A stretch of 64,000 bases of DNA, taken from positions 1-64,000 of the forward strand of contig JASAMV010000158.1 of the NCBI GenBank assembly GCA_030248065.1, in the 5' to 3' direction. Each line of letters opens with the position of its first letter. The first letter of the stretch is position 1. Under the pieces are notes generated by a model, which saw nothing but the letters and a program-made list of their open reading frames with translations, was not told where the DNA came from and did no database searches. The stretch is from Rhynchonema sp. JSB1_4 (lineage: Eukaryota; Nematoda; Chromadorea; Monhysterida; Xyalidae). Made by a program: the position numbers and the translations under genes. Positions 48,401 through 59,968 of this stretch are shown piece after piece.

Positions 48401-51400
48401 ACGATCATCCGAGTGCAACATGATGAACGATCGAGACTTCTCGTCCGGAACGCAACTGACAATACGTACTGAATGAACGATAAGAACTTAGCCGGAAACT
48501 TAGTCCGGAACGCAACTGACAATACGTACTGAATGAACGATCGAGACTTAGTCCGGAACGCAACTGACAATACGTACTGAATGAACGATCGAGACTTAGT
48601 CCGGAACGCAACTGACAATACGTACTGAATGAACGATCGAGACTTAGTCCGGAACGCAACTGACAATACGTACTGAATGAACGATCGAGACTTAGTCCGG
48701 AACGCAACTGACAATACGTACTGAATGAACGATCGAGACTTAGTCCGGAACGCAACTGACAATACGTACTGAATGAACGATCGAGACTTAGTCCGGAACG
48801 CAACTGACAATACGTACTGAATGAACGATCGAGACTTAGTCCGGAACGCAACTGACAATACGTACTGAATGAACGATCGAGACTTAGTCCGGAACGCAAC
48901 TGACAATACGTACTGAATGAACGATCGAGACTTAGTCCGGAACGCAACTGACAATACGTACTGAATGAACGATCGAGACTTAGTCCGGAACGCAACTGAC
49001 AATACGTACTGAATGAACGATCGAGACTTAGTCCGGAACGCAACTGACAATACGTACTGAATGAACGATCGAGACTTAGTCCGGAACGCAACTGACAATA
49101 CGTACTGAATGAACGATCGAGACTTAGTCCGGAACGCAACTGACAATACGTACTGAATGAACGATCGAGACTTAGTCCGGAACGCAACTGACAATACGTA
49201 CTGAATGAACGATCGAGACTTAGTCCGGAACGCAACTGACAATACGTATGCGAGATTGAGTAACCGACGGAGACTTCGTCCGAAACGCAACTCACAATAC
49301 GTATGAATCAACGATCGAGACTTAGTCCGGAACGCAACTGACAATACGTACTGAATGAACGATCGAGACTTAGTCCGGAACGCAACTGACAATACGTACT
49401 GAATGAACGATCGAGACTTAGTCCGGAACGCAACTGACAATACGTACTGAATGAACGATCGAGACTTAGTCCGGAACGCAACTGACAATACGTACTGAAT
49501 GAACGATCGAGACTTAGTCCGGAACGCAACTGACAATACGTACTGAATGAACGATCGAGACTTAGTCCGGAACGCAACTGACAATACGTACTGAATGAAC
49601 GATCGAGACTTAGTCCGGAACGCAACTGACAATACGTACTGAATGAACGATCGAGACTTAGTCCGGAACGCAACTGACAATACGTACTGAATGAACGATC
49701 GAGACTTAGTCCGGAACGCAACTGACAATACGTACTGAATGAACGATCGAGACTTAGTCCGGAACGCAACTGACAATACGTACTGAATGAACGATCGAGA
49801 CTTAGTCCGGAACGCAACTGACAATACGTACTGAATGAACGATCGAGACTTAGTCCGGAACGCAACTGACAATACGTACTGAATGAACGATCGAGACTTA
49901 GTCCGGAACGCAACTGACAATACGTACTGAATGAACGATCGAGACTTAGTCCGGAACGCAACTGACAATACGTACTGAATGAACGATCGAGACTTAGTCC
50001 GGAACGCAACTGACAATACGTACTGAATGAACGATCGAGACTTAGTCCGGAACGCAACTGACAATACGTACTGAATGAACGATCGAGACTTAGTCCGGAA
50101 CGCAACTGACAATACGTACTGAATGAACGATCGAGACTTAGTCCGGAACGCAACTGACAATACGTACTGAATGAACGATCGAGACTTAGTCCGGAACGCA
50201 ACTGACAATACGTACTGAATGAACGATCGAGACTTAGTCCGGAACGCAACTGACAATACGTACTGAATGAACGATCGAGACTTAGTCCGGAACGCAACTG
50301 ACAATACGTACTGAATGAACGATCGAAGACTTAGTCCGGAACGCAACTGACAATACGTACTGAATGAACGATCGAGACTTAGTCCGGAACGCAACTGACA
50401 ATACGTACTGAATGAACGATCAGACTAGGTCCGGGACGCTACTGACAATACGTACTGAATGAACGATCGAGACTTAGTCCGGAACGCAACTGACAATACG
50501 TACTGAATGAACGATATAGACTTAGTCCGGAACGCAACTGACAATACGTACTGAATGAACGATCGAGACTTAGTCCGGAACGCAACTGACAATACGTACT
50601 GAATGAACGATCGAGACTTAGTCCGGAACGCAACTGACAATACGTACTGAATGAACGATCGAGACTTAGTCCGGAACGCAACTGACAATACGTACTGAAT
50701 GAACGATCGAGACTTAGTCCGGAACGCAACTGACAATACGTACTGAATGAACGATCGAGACTTAGTCCGGAACGCAACTGACAATACGTACTGAATGAAC
50801 GATCGAGACTTAGTCCGGAACGCAACTGACAATACGTACTGAATGAACGATCGAGACTTAGTCCGGAACGCAACTGACAATACGTACTGAATGAACGATC
50901 GAGACTTAGTCCGGAACGCAACTGACAATACGTACTGAATGAACGATCGAGACTTAGTCCGGAACGCAACTGACAATACGTACTGAATGAACGATCGAGA
51001 CTTAGTCCGGAACGCAACTGACAATACGTACCCTGAATGAACGATCGAGACTTAGTCCGGAACGCAACTGACAATACGTACTGAATGAACGGTCCGGCAC
51101 GAAAACGACGAAGGGAGACTTAGTCCGGAACGCAACTGACAATACGTACTGAATGAACGATCGAGACTTAGTCCGGAACGCAACTGACAATACGTACTGA
51201 ATGAACGATCGAGACTTAGTCCAGAACGCAACTGACAATACGTACTGAATGAACGATCGAGACTTAGTCCGGAAACGCAACTGACAATACGTATTGAATG
51301 AACGATCGGGACTTAGTCCGGAACGCAACTGACAATACGTACTGAATGAACGATCGAGACTTAGTCCGGAACGCAACTGACAATACGTACTGAATGAACG

Positions 51401-52031
51401 ATCGAGACTTAGTCCGGAACGCAACTGACAATACGTACTGAATGAACGATCGAGACTTAGTCCGAAACGCAACTGACAATACGTACTGAATGAACGATCG
51501 AGACTTAGTCCGGAACGCAACTGACAATACGTACTGAATGAACGATCGAGACTTAGTCCGGAACGCAACTGACAATACGTACTGAATGAACGATCGAGAC
51601 TTAGTCCGGAACGCAACTGACAATACGTACTGAATGAACGATCGAGACTTAGTCCGGAACGCAACTGACAATACGTACTGAATGAACGATCGAGACTTAG
51701 TCCGGAACGCAACTGACAATACGTACTGAATGAACGATCGAGACTTAGTCCGGAACGCAACTGACAATACGTACTGAATGAACGATCGAGACTTAGTCCG
51801 GAACGCAACTGACAATACGTACTGAATGAACGATCGAGACTTAGTCCGGAACGCAACTGACAATACGTACTGAATGAACGATCGAGACTTTGTCCGGAAC
51901 GCAACTGACAATACGTACTGAATGAACGATCGAGACTTAGTCCGGAACGCAGCTGACAACACGTATTGAATGAACGATCGAGACTTAGTCCGGAACGCAG
52001 CTGACAACACGTATTGAATGAACGATCGAAC
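45413..52031. repeat. 48-bp satellite array, about 137 copies
   Basis: A 48-bp unit beginning AACGATCGAGACTTAGTCCG and ending ATACGTACTGAATG is repeated head to tail for 6.6 kb with very high identity. Each unit has three 6-bp palindromes (CGATCG, TCCGGA, TACGTA) and five CpGs. Edge units diverge most (45413-45680 and 51940-52031, with GCAGCTGACAACACG variants), as expected when unequal exchange homogenises the centre. Small disruptions occur at about 46684, 48408-48505, 49245-49310, 50425-50450, 51030 and 51090-51120. Because 48 is divisible by 3, two minus-strand frames stay open for up to 853 codons (16-residue repeats). This is an arithmetic consequence, and I do not call it a gene. There are no spacers, so it is not CRISPR. 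Confidence 0.97.
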
Positions 52032-52162
52032 CTTTGCCCAGTTATTCAGTGTATTCAGGCCTCAAGACTCCTGATTTAGAGGCCTCCTCAAGTAGAGTAA
52101 AACGCAAATCGCCCATGACCCCGTCCTCAACTTAACCGGATAATTCCAAGCGGTTTACCGCC

Positions 52163-52290
52163 GGCAGCCGCTGTTTCCTCGGCTGTCGCCTCAGTTACAA
52201 CGTCGAACGCTTTTGCACTTTGACTGTGTGGTCTGATGCACGCTGCATGTGTTGCTGAAATTCGGCTTCAAATTTAACAAAATGCAAGTG
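52163..52290 (+). repeat. Right copy of the diverged direct repeat flanking the satellite
   Basis: GGCAGCCGCTGTTTCCTCGG, ACGTCGAACGC, GTCTGATGCA, GTTGCTGAAAT and AAATTTAACAAAATGC match the left copy at 45055-45190 in order. The satellite therefore sits between two old copies of one sequence, either because it expanded within a duplicated segment or because it is the core of a larger repeated unit. Confidence 0.6.
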
Positions 52291-53966
52291 AAATGCAGGC
52301 TTTGGATTTTTGATGTTTACAGTACCAAGCGACGTCGCTGACGCTGGAGCAGGGTACCATCACAAACTAGCTTTACATGATCGCATCCGCGAGCGCTAGT
52401 CGCGCGCGTGTGTGCGGGCGAGCAAACATATGTATGAGCTACAGGCTGACCCAGTCCACTGTCCATAAGAAGGGTCGGTAAAAGGGTAGGGGAGCAGCCC
52501 CACAGCTGCTGAGTCAAGGTACGCTGTCAATTTGGTGTCGTGCCCATTTAGCGATGCAGGTCGTGTCCAAAAATTACCACAAATTAAGAAAAGTATGGGT
52601 TGCCGTTACTGCGCATCACTGTGCTGAGGCATGAGCACGCGCACCAATTCAAGCGTCCATCTTGCGAACAACTGGCGTGAGAATTGGAATGCGTGTGCCT
52701 TCCTAAACATCGTATGCGCGCTACACACTGACACGCGCGCCCACGCAAAATCGCCCTGCGCTACTCCCTTGCCTTACTTTCGCAGACTGGCGGTGCACCA
52801 GGCCATCGTCAGTGCGAATGGACCATAGTTTGTCGCCTTTATTTAGAAAAGAAATGCGGAAAACTACCGTAACCCCGCAGCAAAACTGACCGCATTTTTT
52901 TCCTTTGGATCCTTGCTTGGGTCTTGATTGACACGATGATTAGCTCTCCAGGCTGAAGACTGGATATCCGCTGTTGATGTTGAAGTTGATGATGTCGCTG
53001 GATGAAGAAAAAGAATGAATGAACTTTTGGATAAACTACACTGTATTTATACTTGCTCGTTTCTCCTGAGACCTGAGAATGGATTTGATACGGTATTCCT
53101 TCTTTTTCTTTCGTTATCCTAATCTTTGATCATCATTTTCCTGACTGATGTCTGGGTCTATTCGAGTTTCGCACGTGTATTGTCACCACCCCACCTCGAC
53201 CTATAAACCGTTGGTTGCCCTAAAATAGTCATTCACTGCTGATTTCACCGAAGAAAGCCTGCGTTGTTTTTAATTCGTTACGCCAACTCTACTTGTCTGA
53301 CAGGTTAGCTTTGGACTGAAAGTTTGTGCTTGAAAGTGCTTGCTTGTAATTACTGTTTTATCGTGGGCTGAAGTGCACCACATCGATCGATTTAAAGAAG
53401 TCTGCGACCTAACACCCCAAACGTCTCAAATTTGAATCTCCCTCCAACAACAAATTTTTCGCATTTATGGGCTGCCATACTAATTTATTGAAAAGATGTA
53501 TGATAATGTAAGTGTATCTACACTTTCAGAATAACTAGCGCGCCAACAGTCAAGCTCAAAACGGAAACGAAATGTCGGGTAAAAGAATGAAGCGAAAACG
53601 TGCGAAGGAGAATGGGTCCAAACACAAGCTCTACTACACAGCCATAGCGCCTGATTGCTCAGGTGCGCACATACAGTATGCCTTCTTATATACTGTGGAT
53701 GTGGCTGTGCCTGCGGCGGTCGTGCCCGTGCCTAATGGTGCACATTTAGCTGCCCTTTTATCAGAGGCTACCCGTTAGCACACAACAGGTACTCTGCCCA
53801 AAGCTACCCATGAAAACGGGAACCTTTAAAAGATTAACCTTGTTTTTTGAAAGCTTGCTGCAACGTTCATTGAAGGGTTTTTGTCTAACGACGAAGAAAA
53901 GTGGACAGCACCCAGACAAATGGTTACAAAGTCTTCAGGTCGATACGTTGAAGATACAATGAACAA
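52291..53966. other. Intergenic DNA before the disordered-protein gene
   Basis: No clear gene. A frame with ATG at 53572 (MSGKRMKRKRAKENGSKHK...) ending at a possible donor GTGCGC at 53663 could be an upstream exon of the following gene, but its phase does not join the next modelled exon. Frames at 53881-53990 also look coding (DEEKWTAPRQMVTK), so the 5' end of the next gene may be incomplete. Confidence 0.4.
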
Positions 53967-56681
53967 ATGGTTGAAAGAAAACGATCCGGACAGTCGCGTG
54001 TTGCATGTGCGAAAGAGCGGCGTGGCGAACGCGTTCATTGTCATCCTTCTTGTCTGGCCGCTGAACTTGCTGAAAATGAAAATGATGAAGGGCTGGCCAT
54101 TTCACATGACATACATGGGACAGGTTCGCATCACATGTTTACACCGTAAGGTCGGTAATGGAAGACTTCTATTTTTCACGGGACGTTTAGCTGGCGTTCT
54201 GTAACAAACTGGAGAATGCTCAAAATTTTTTACTGGCCGAAACCATTTGAAATTTTTTGAAAATATAGGGTACATGAAACACGATTTTCTCAAGTTAAAA
54301 GGCTTTGAAAATGTGTGGTCTTTACCATGAAACAACGTGGGTCAATTACCGACTTTACGGCATGTTAAAAGTTGCCGTTTTTGGTTTTTATGACAATGCC
54401 ATGTGTTCAACAGACGGTTTTGCAACTTTTATGAGGAACCGAGCAGTGCGAGCACCAACGACACATTGTCGAGTGTTGACGTATGTTTCACAATTTCAAT
54501 TATTGACACCTACTTCATCATAGACCTGTGTTTTCCACCATACAGTTATTTTCCAGAGCGATCGAGCACCGGCCGGGGGTTCGCCGAGAAAATCGTGCAC
54601 GGGTCAAGGTCAAACGCCGAAAACCAACCTCAACAACAACAGTAACGACACTGATAAACCAGCTTCGCTGAGTTATTACAAAACCTGTTGTAATACCATC
54701 ACTCCATAAACTTCAGTCGAGTCTAACGACAGCGAATCGCGCAGCGCCGATGGTGACTTCGATCCGGGTTTGATCGATTATGATCACAACATTTTCCACC
54801 CAGTGGCTGATCCAAACAACAATCGTAAGTGTTAGTACGGGTTAACAATAGGGACCTATTCCACACTTATACTTTGCATCAAAAGATCGTAGCCCAGAGT
54901 GAAACAGCATACGCGACTTGCTGATCGGTTCTCTCCGTCCTGGTCTTGGTCGCGCGAGATTCGGCATTTCAATGCTATTTCGAGATGTACGTACATACCA
55001 GGTACAGTACTTTCTGTGTCAACGGGTAAAGCAATCGAGTTTCAGTTACTTTCAGCTAAAAACTGATTACCACGCTTTGCAAACGAGTATCGACTTTTTT
55101 CGATTTTTTAAGATTAAAACCGATTACAAATTTGGTACACGCCGGGTTCTTAAGATTGTAATCGTCGGAGCGAGTTTTATATCTGAATTCACATTAAAAC
55201 TGATTATAATTTTAAGTACCAGGCACGCACCAAATTTATAATCGGTTTTAACCTTAAAAAATCGAAAAAATCGATACTCGTATGCAAAAGCATGGTAATC
55301 AGTTTTAAGCTGAAAGTAACTGACACTCGATTGTTTTACCCCGTTGACGCAGAAATTACTGTAGGTACTGACTGATGCCACCGATGTCGACCAGCGCGTA
55401 ACAATTTTATTAGCCAGCTGTCTCTTTGAACAGGTCGAAATTCAACACATCGGAAAGTCTCGAGTTATCTCAAATACGAAAGGTAAACATGATCATCACC
55501 GGACTGATCCATTCTCGCAGCTCTCAACGACTTCGCGATCGATGATGTCGACTCGAGTGATCAATTCGACAGTAATCAGTTCCGTCCGGCTGGTAAGATC
55601 AATCAAATGCTCATTTTATTTTTCATTCTGATCCAAGCCAATTCTCATATCCATTAGATGCGTGTCTCCAGGGGAACTGTTGGCGGATCTGATCGAGGAA
55701 GAGCACAACAATAACGACGACAGTTTGGCACATACCGATATCAGTGAACCCGCGTCTTCGACGAGCAAGAAGAGCGAACAATCTAACCCCAGTCATCTGG
55801 ATCCAGTCAGTTTATTGAATTTAGGCGTCAAATCGATGAAATCATTAAACGAAAAAATTCTATTTTGTTACAAGCGCATCACGAGCAATTGCCATTTTCA
55901 GAACCTGGGCGCCAAGATTTTCGCCAGTGCGCTTAGGAAACCCGTCGAGGTACATGTTCTTTGCACAATCAAATGCATTGAGCTTCATTCAGAAAATTGA
56001 GTTCTTTATTGACGTAAAACACACAGATACCGTTTGACCGACCAGTTACCCGAAAGGATTCAACGGTACCGCCACCAATCTCGCCACTCCCAACTGCGGT
56101 TAGCGAGTGTTTTGAGGCTTGTTCCTGCGTGAGCGTCCAGGAATTGTAGTATAACGCACGGACACCGCATTGGAAATACCTGTAAATGAAATGTGGTGCG
56201 TCGTCAGACAGGTCAACATCGATGCGAATATGTGACAGGAGTTCGCTAGATTCCCGAAAATGAAAGACACAGTCCCTTATCTGATAAGACTTCAATCACA
56301 GGGAAGAGGGTGATAAATCAGCCACGCTGTTCGCCGGTTGCAGGATAACCCACCATCGGCTACGACCATCCCGACCTCGGTCACGACCAACCCGACATCG
56401 GTCGCGATGAACCCAACGTCGGCTGCCATGAAAGCGGCGTGTGCTCGTGCCCAGGCTCGCAAACGGTTGGTCTCGTCATATTTTTTATCAAATTGTCAAA
56501 TGCAGATGCGTCAAATTTCAGTGCGCGACTGCGCACCCCCAGCCCGATTGCCGAGAGAACCAGAATGCGTTGTCGATTGCCGGCGCATTACCCACGGTGT
56601 CCGCTGAAGCGAGCGAAATACAGTGATCAGTTGGGGAGCAGACGGGCACAGAAATACAAGAAACGAATTATCAAAAAGTGA
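53967..56681 (+). CDS. Ten-exon gene for a disordered acidic/basic protein, function not recognised
   Basis: Exons: 53967-54145, 54414-54480, 54557-54641, 54717-54824, 55521-55592, 55672-55805, 55902-55949, 56027-56098, 56344-56465, 56522-56681. Nine GT-AG junctions keep one frame, giving 348 residues from ATG 53967. Residues about 1-70 contain CAKERR, HCHPSC and spaced His/Cys that could bind a metal. The middle is acidic and Asn/Asp/Ser-rich (NDSESRSADGDFDPG, IEEEHNNNDD). Then come Pro/Thr-rich imperfect repeats (TSVTTNPTSVAMNPTSAAM) and a strongly basic C-terminus (RTPSPIAERTR to KKRIIKK). Composition suggests a nuclear regulatory or chromatin-associated protein. This is inference, as no family is recognised. 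The donor of exon 9 is GTTGGT. A foldback MITE lies in the intron after exon 4. The 5' end may extend upstream. Confidence 0.68.
54995..55372. mobile_element. Foldback MITE in an intron of the disordered-protein gene
   Basis: Arms of about 150 bp are inverted copies. The left arm (TCAGTTACTTTCAGC, GAGTATCGACTTTTTTCGAT) pairs with the right arm (ATCGAAAAAATCGATACTCG, GCTGAAAGTAACTGA). Outer ends share AGTAC and TTTCTGxGTCAACGGG. It has no coding capacity and lies between exons 4 and 5 (54825-55520), so splicing removes it. Confidence 0.7.
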
Positions 56682-56933
56682 TCCTCATACTGGTAAATTA
56701 AACTAATGATAAGAGAGCGACATGCGTGTGCGAGAGTTTCTGTTCATTTTCTTTCAGAGTATATGATGCCGTGGTTTGATTGGGCAACCATTTTTCTTGA
56801 ATTTGAACGTCATTTTGTTACATGTATAGTACTTAGCTTTTTATGTAGAACAGAATCGCGTTTTTTTCTTTTGTTATTGAAAAGTGAAATGTGTCAAAAA
56901 TGTAAAATGTCTTGCATTACTATCTTGGCCTAC

Positions 56934-58580
56934 ATGTTGGCGTGACGTGCGGTCCCTGAAACAGGGTTGGAAAAAAAATTTTTTTTTAAACAAGTTTTTT
57001 TAAAAAAAAATTTAAAAAAAAAATTTTTTTTAAAAGTCTGAGATTCGGGGAAATTTTACCAAATTTGCCTAAAAAACGCGCAAAATCGCGAAAAAATGCA
57101 ACTTTAATTGACAAGTCACTTTTGTGACTTGGTTTGCATCACTTATCAAGGGTGTTTACGTCATTTCGGTACGATCCAACAGCCTGTGCTTGATATGGAC
57201 CGATGATTGCTGCTCTGTGGTATCGGACACAACAGTTTGTGGCCGAATAAGCAAAATTCACTCATAAACCACACAGAATTGAGAATATAAGCTGCAGAAA
57301 TACTTGTCGGGCAGCTGAATCAGTCGTATATGACCGACCTGATGGGGTATGACATCGAAGTACCATGTAGGCACATGCATACTGTGTCTCATGTATCACG
57401 GGAAGGTATAATAACATCATTTGGGGTATCTTAGGCACCAAATACATGCCCCAAAGGTGATTTTGTGAAGAAAATTTTTCGACCCTTGAGAAAAAATGAC
57501 AAAAAATAACCCCCAAAAAGGCCATTTTTTGGACGTTTTAGAACATTTTGTTCCCCCGAAAATTTAAAAAACAATTTTTTTTTTAAATTTTTTTCAAAAA
57601 CCTTTTTTTAAAAAAAAAATTTTTTTTTTAAAAAAAATTTTTTTTGCCCAACCCTGCCCTGAAACTCAACGGGAATTCTAAGTTTCCGCCTACAGATCGT
57701 GTATGTTAACGCATGGGCACGATAACAACACGTGACAGTGTGAATGTCTTGGTGCTCTGCCCGTCTGTGAACAAAACAGAAACAGCAACGTCCTTTGCAA
57801 ACTATGGTAATCAAAAGATTTTTAGAAAAAGAAAACCGCAAAGCAACTTACCACCCAAGTGCACATCGGCTTGGTGTGGTGAAACATCAGTGCAGTGGGT
57901 CACGGCTGCGGGATCGGATCATCGCACATAGCTCACCGATACAACCTCTGTCCCGATTGGTTGTGTTGTGGGTCGCCGCGTGACGCATTTTTGGACCAAA
58001 ACTTTTATTTTTTTAGCAAAAACTTTTTCATCAAAATGGATTTTTCATCGAAACAAAGGAGAAAGAAAATGTTGGCGTGACGTGCGGTCCCTGAAACTCA
58101 AAGGGAATTCTAAGTTTCTGCCTGGAGATCGTGTACGTTAAGGCATGCGCATGATAACAACATGTGACAATCAGGTTGTCTCGGTGCTCTGCCCGTCTGT
58201 GAACAAAACGCAAGCCACAATGCCCTTTGCAAATTAGTGTAATCAAAAGAATTTAAAAAAAAGAAAACCGCAAAGCAACTTACCACCCAAGTGCACATCG
58301 GCTTGGTGTGGTGAAACATCACTGCAGTGGGTCACGGCTGCGGGATCGGATCATCGCACATACATACAGTATAGCTCACCGATACAACCTCTGTCCCGAT
58401 TGGTTGTGCTGTGGGTCATCGCGTGGCGTATTTTTTGAGCAAAACTTTGTATTTTTTTGCACGAAAAAGTTACTTTGATCAAAACAATTTTTTGTTGACA
58501 AAATGTGGAACAGAAAAGGTGCGCGACGTGCGAACCCTGAAACTCAAAGGCGAGCCTCAGTTTTCGACAGGGAATCACGC
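56934..58580 (+). repeat. Tandem duplication of a ~432-bp unit, copy 1 interrupted by a hAT MITE
   Basis: TGTTGGCGTGACGTGCGGTC begins copy 1 at 56934 and copy 2 at 58070. A diverged third start is at about 58503. Removing the 695-bp insertion and one target duplication leaves about 433 bp in copy 1, the same as copy 2. Shared blocks include GCTCTGCCCGTCTGTGAACA, CATCGGCTTGGTGTGGTGAA and GGGTCACGGCTGCGGGATCG. The unit has no convincing gene. Confidence 0.85.
56962..57656. mobile_element. Second hAT-type MITE with 8-bp target duplication
   Basis: The ends are CAGGGTTGGAAAAAAAA and TTTTTTTGCCCAACCCTG, the same family as the element at 7461-7979, with long A/T terminal tracts. CCCTGAAA is duplicated at 56954-56961 and 57657-57664. 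The neighbouring tandem copy (58091-58098) carries a single CCCTGAAA with no insertion, which is a natural empty site. There is no transposase; the interior is non-coding. Confidence 0.92.
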
Positions 58581-59968
58581 AAATGAATTAGCCCATGGGC
58601 ATCGGAGCTAGCATGGTAATGCTAAGCGACATATGGTTCATTCCTTATATTGCGTGAGTTGAAAAATTTAAACTCACACCATTTTCACAAGACTTAACTT
58701 GAGAAGCCCAAACTTGCACACAACTTGTACGGCATAGACTTCTAGGTCCACACAAAGTTTCATCCCGCTGCGTGCCCACTCGCGCAATCGCGGGCAAGAT
58801 ACAGTTGTCATTTTTGTAAAAACGTTCTTTCCCTTTTTTTCCACAAAAAACTAGTCAGGGCCCAGACGTTACTGAACACCAGAAATGTTTATGTCGCATA
58901 TAGGGTTTTCGCACACGAGAAACACGATGGTGTTATTGCCGACTTCGTAACTCCAGAATGAGACCGGTTCCAGACCATGACCACGCCTACTTGTATGTAA
59001 AGTGTGCTTCCCGAAGTAAAATCTCGCCGAAAAGGTGGGTTACCAGAAATATTAAGGTTGTTCATGTGGTTTTCGTACTCGAGAAATACGGTGGTGCTAT
59101 TACCGACTTCGTAACTCCACGACTGAGACCGGTTCCAGACTTTACACCGACCTTTACGCCCAACTGACCTTTACACCGTTTCGAAAATTCCACCCCATGA
59201 CTTGGACTTTTTGTGCAGTATGGTTCTAAGTATGGTTCTAAAACCAAAGCAAGCGCTTATATGTATTTTTCATCGTTGTTACGTCAAAAATATATTAATT
59301 CCAGTTGGTTAAATGTTTTTCTGCTCAAAAAGAGCCATGATTGACGGTCAGACACACACAACACAACAATGCATTAGTGCATGCTACGTAGTTGCCTGAT
59401 TCATAAAGCGCACAATGTATTACCCACAACACACACTTGTTTGACGTCTTCCTCCAACGTTTTTGGAACAGAGAACCAGAAAGAAAAAGAAACTCGGTCT
59501 CTTTAATTCATTCCGGAGGAGTGGGCCCGTTCCTCCACCAGCTGGACTAGCTATTCCCAACATGCGCAACCGGGTTCAGATCGTAGGCTATGAAAAGAAA
59601 GAGAAAAATTTTGAAACAAAAACAAAAAGAGAAAAACAACAAGATAAAACAAAATCCGTCGACCACAAAATCAGCCAGTGAGTGAATTGTCATTACATCA
59701 TCAACCATCAAGTAACACAAATACAAAACCATAACCAGACGACCAAGGATTTTGGAAACCTGGAGAATCTAAAAACCGATAAGTGATAAAAGAAGCAAAA
59801 TCACCGAACAGGCTATCGTTGAACCTGAACGTTGCCGGATGCGGAAATGAGTGGGAGAATTCGTTTAACACCCAAAGGACCGAAAAACGTTAGTTTCGTT
59901 CTGTATTTTTTAACAGCCACCATAACGGATTTTGCTTTGCTAGCCCTAGCCCAGCTTGCCTTAGGGAC
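58581..59968. other. Non-coding stretch with a diverged direct repeat
   Basis: Two related blocks of about 80 bp lie about 162 bp apart (58904-58985 and 59066-59147), sharing CCGACTTCGTAACTCCA and GAGACCGGTTCCAGAC. A Lys-rich frame at 59463-59681 has no splice or family support. Otherwise I see nothing. Confidence 0.5.

Noticed and set aside
45353..52010. Very long minus-strand ORFs (up to 853 codons) of 16-residue repeats
   Set aside because: The satellite unit is 48 bp, so any stop-free frame stays open. Two frames are open at once, there is no gene context, and frames change only at small indels.
45413..52031. CRISPR array
   Set aside because: The repeats are directly adjacent with no spacers, and the surrounding genome is eukaryotic.
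55434..55482. Exon between exons 4 and 5 of the disordered-protein gene
   Set aside because: It has AG and GT borders, but including it breaks the reading frame; direct joining of its neighbours is in frame.
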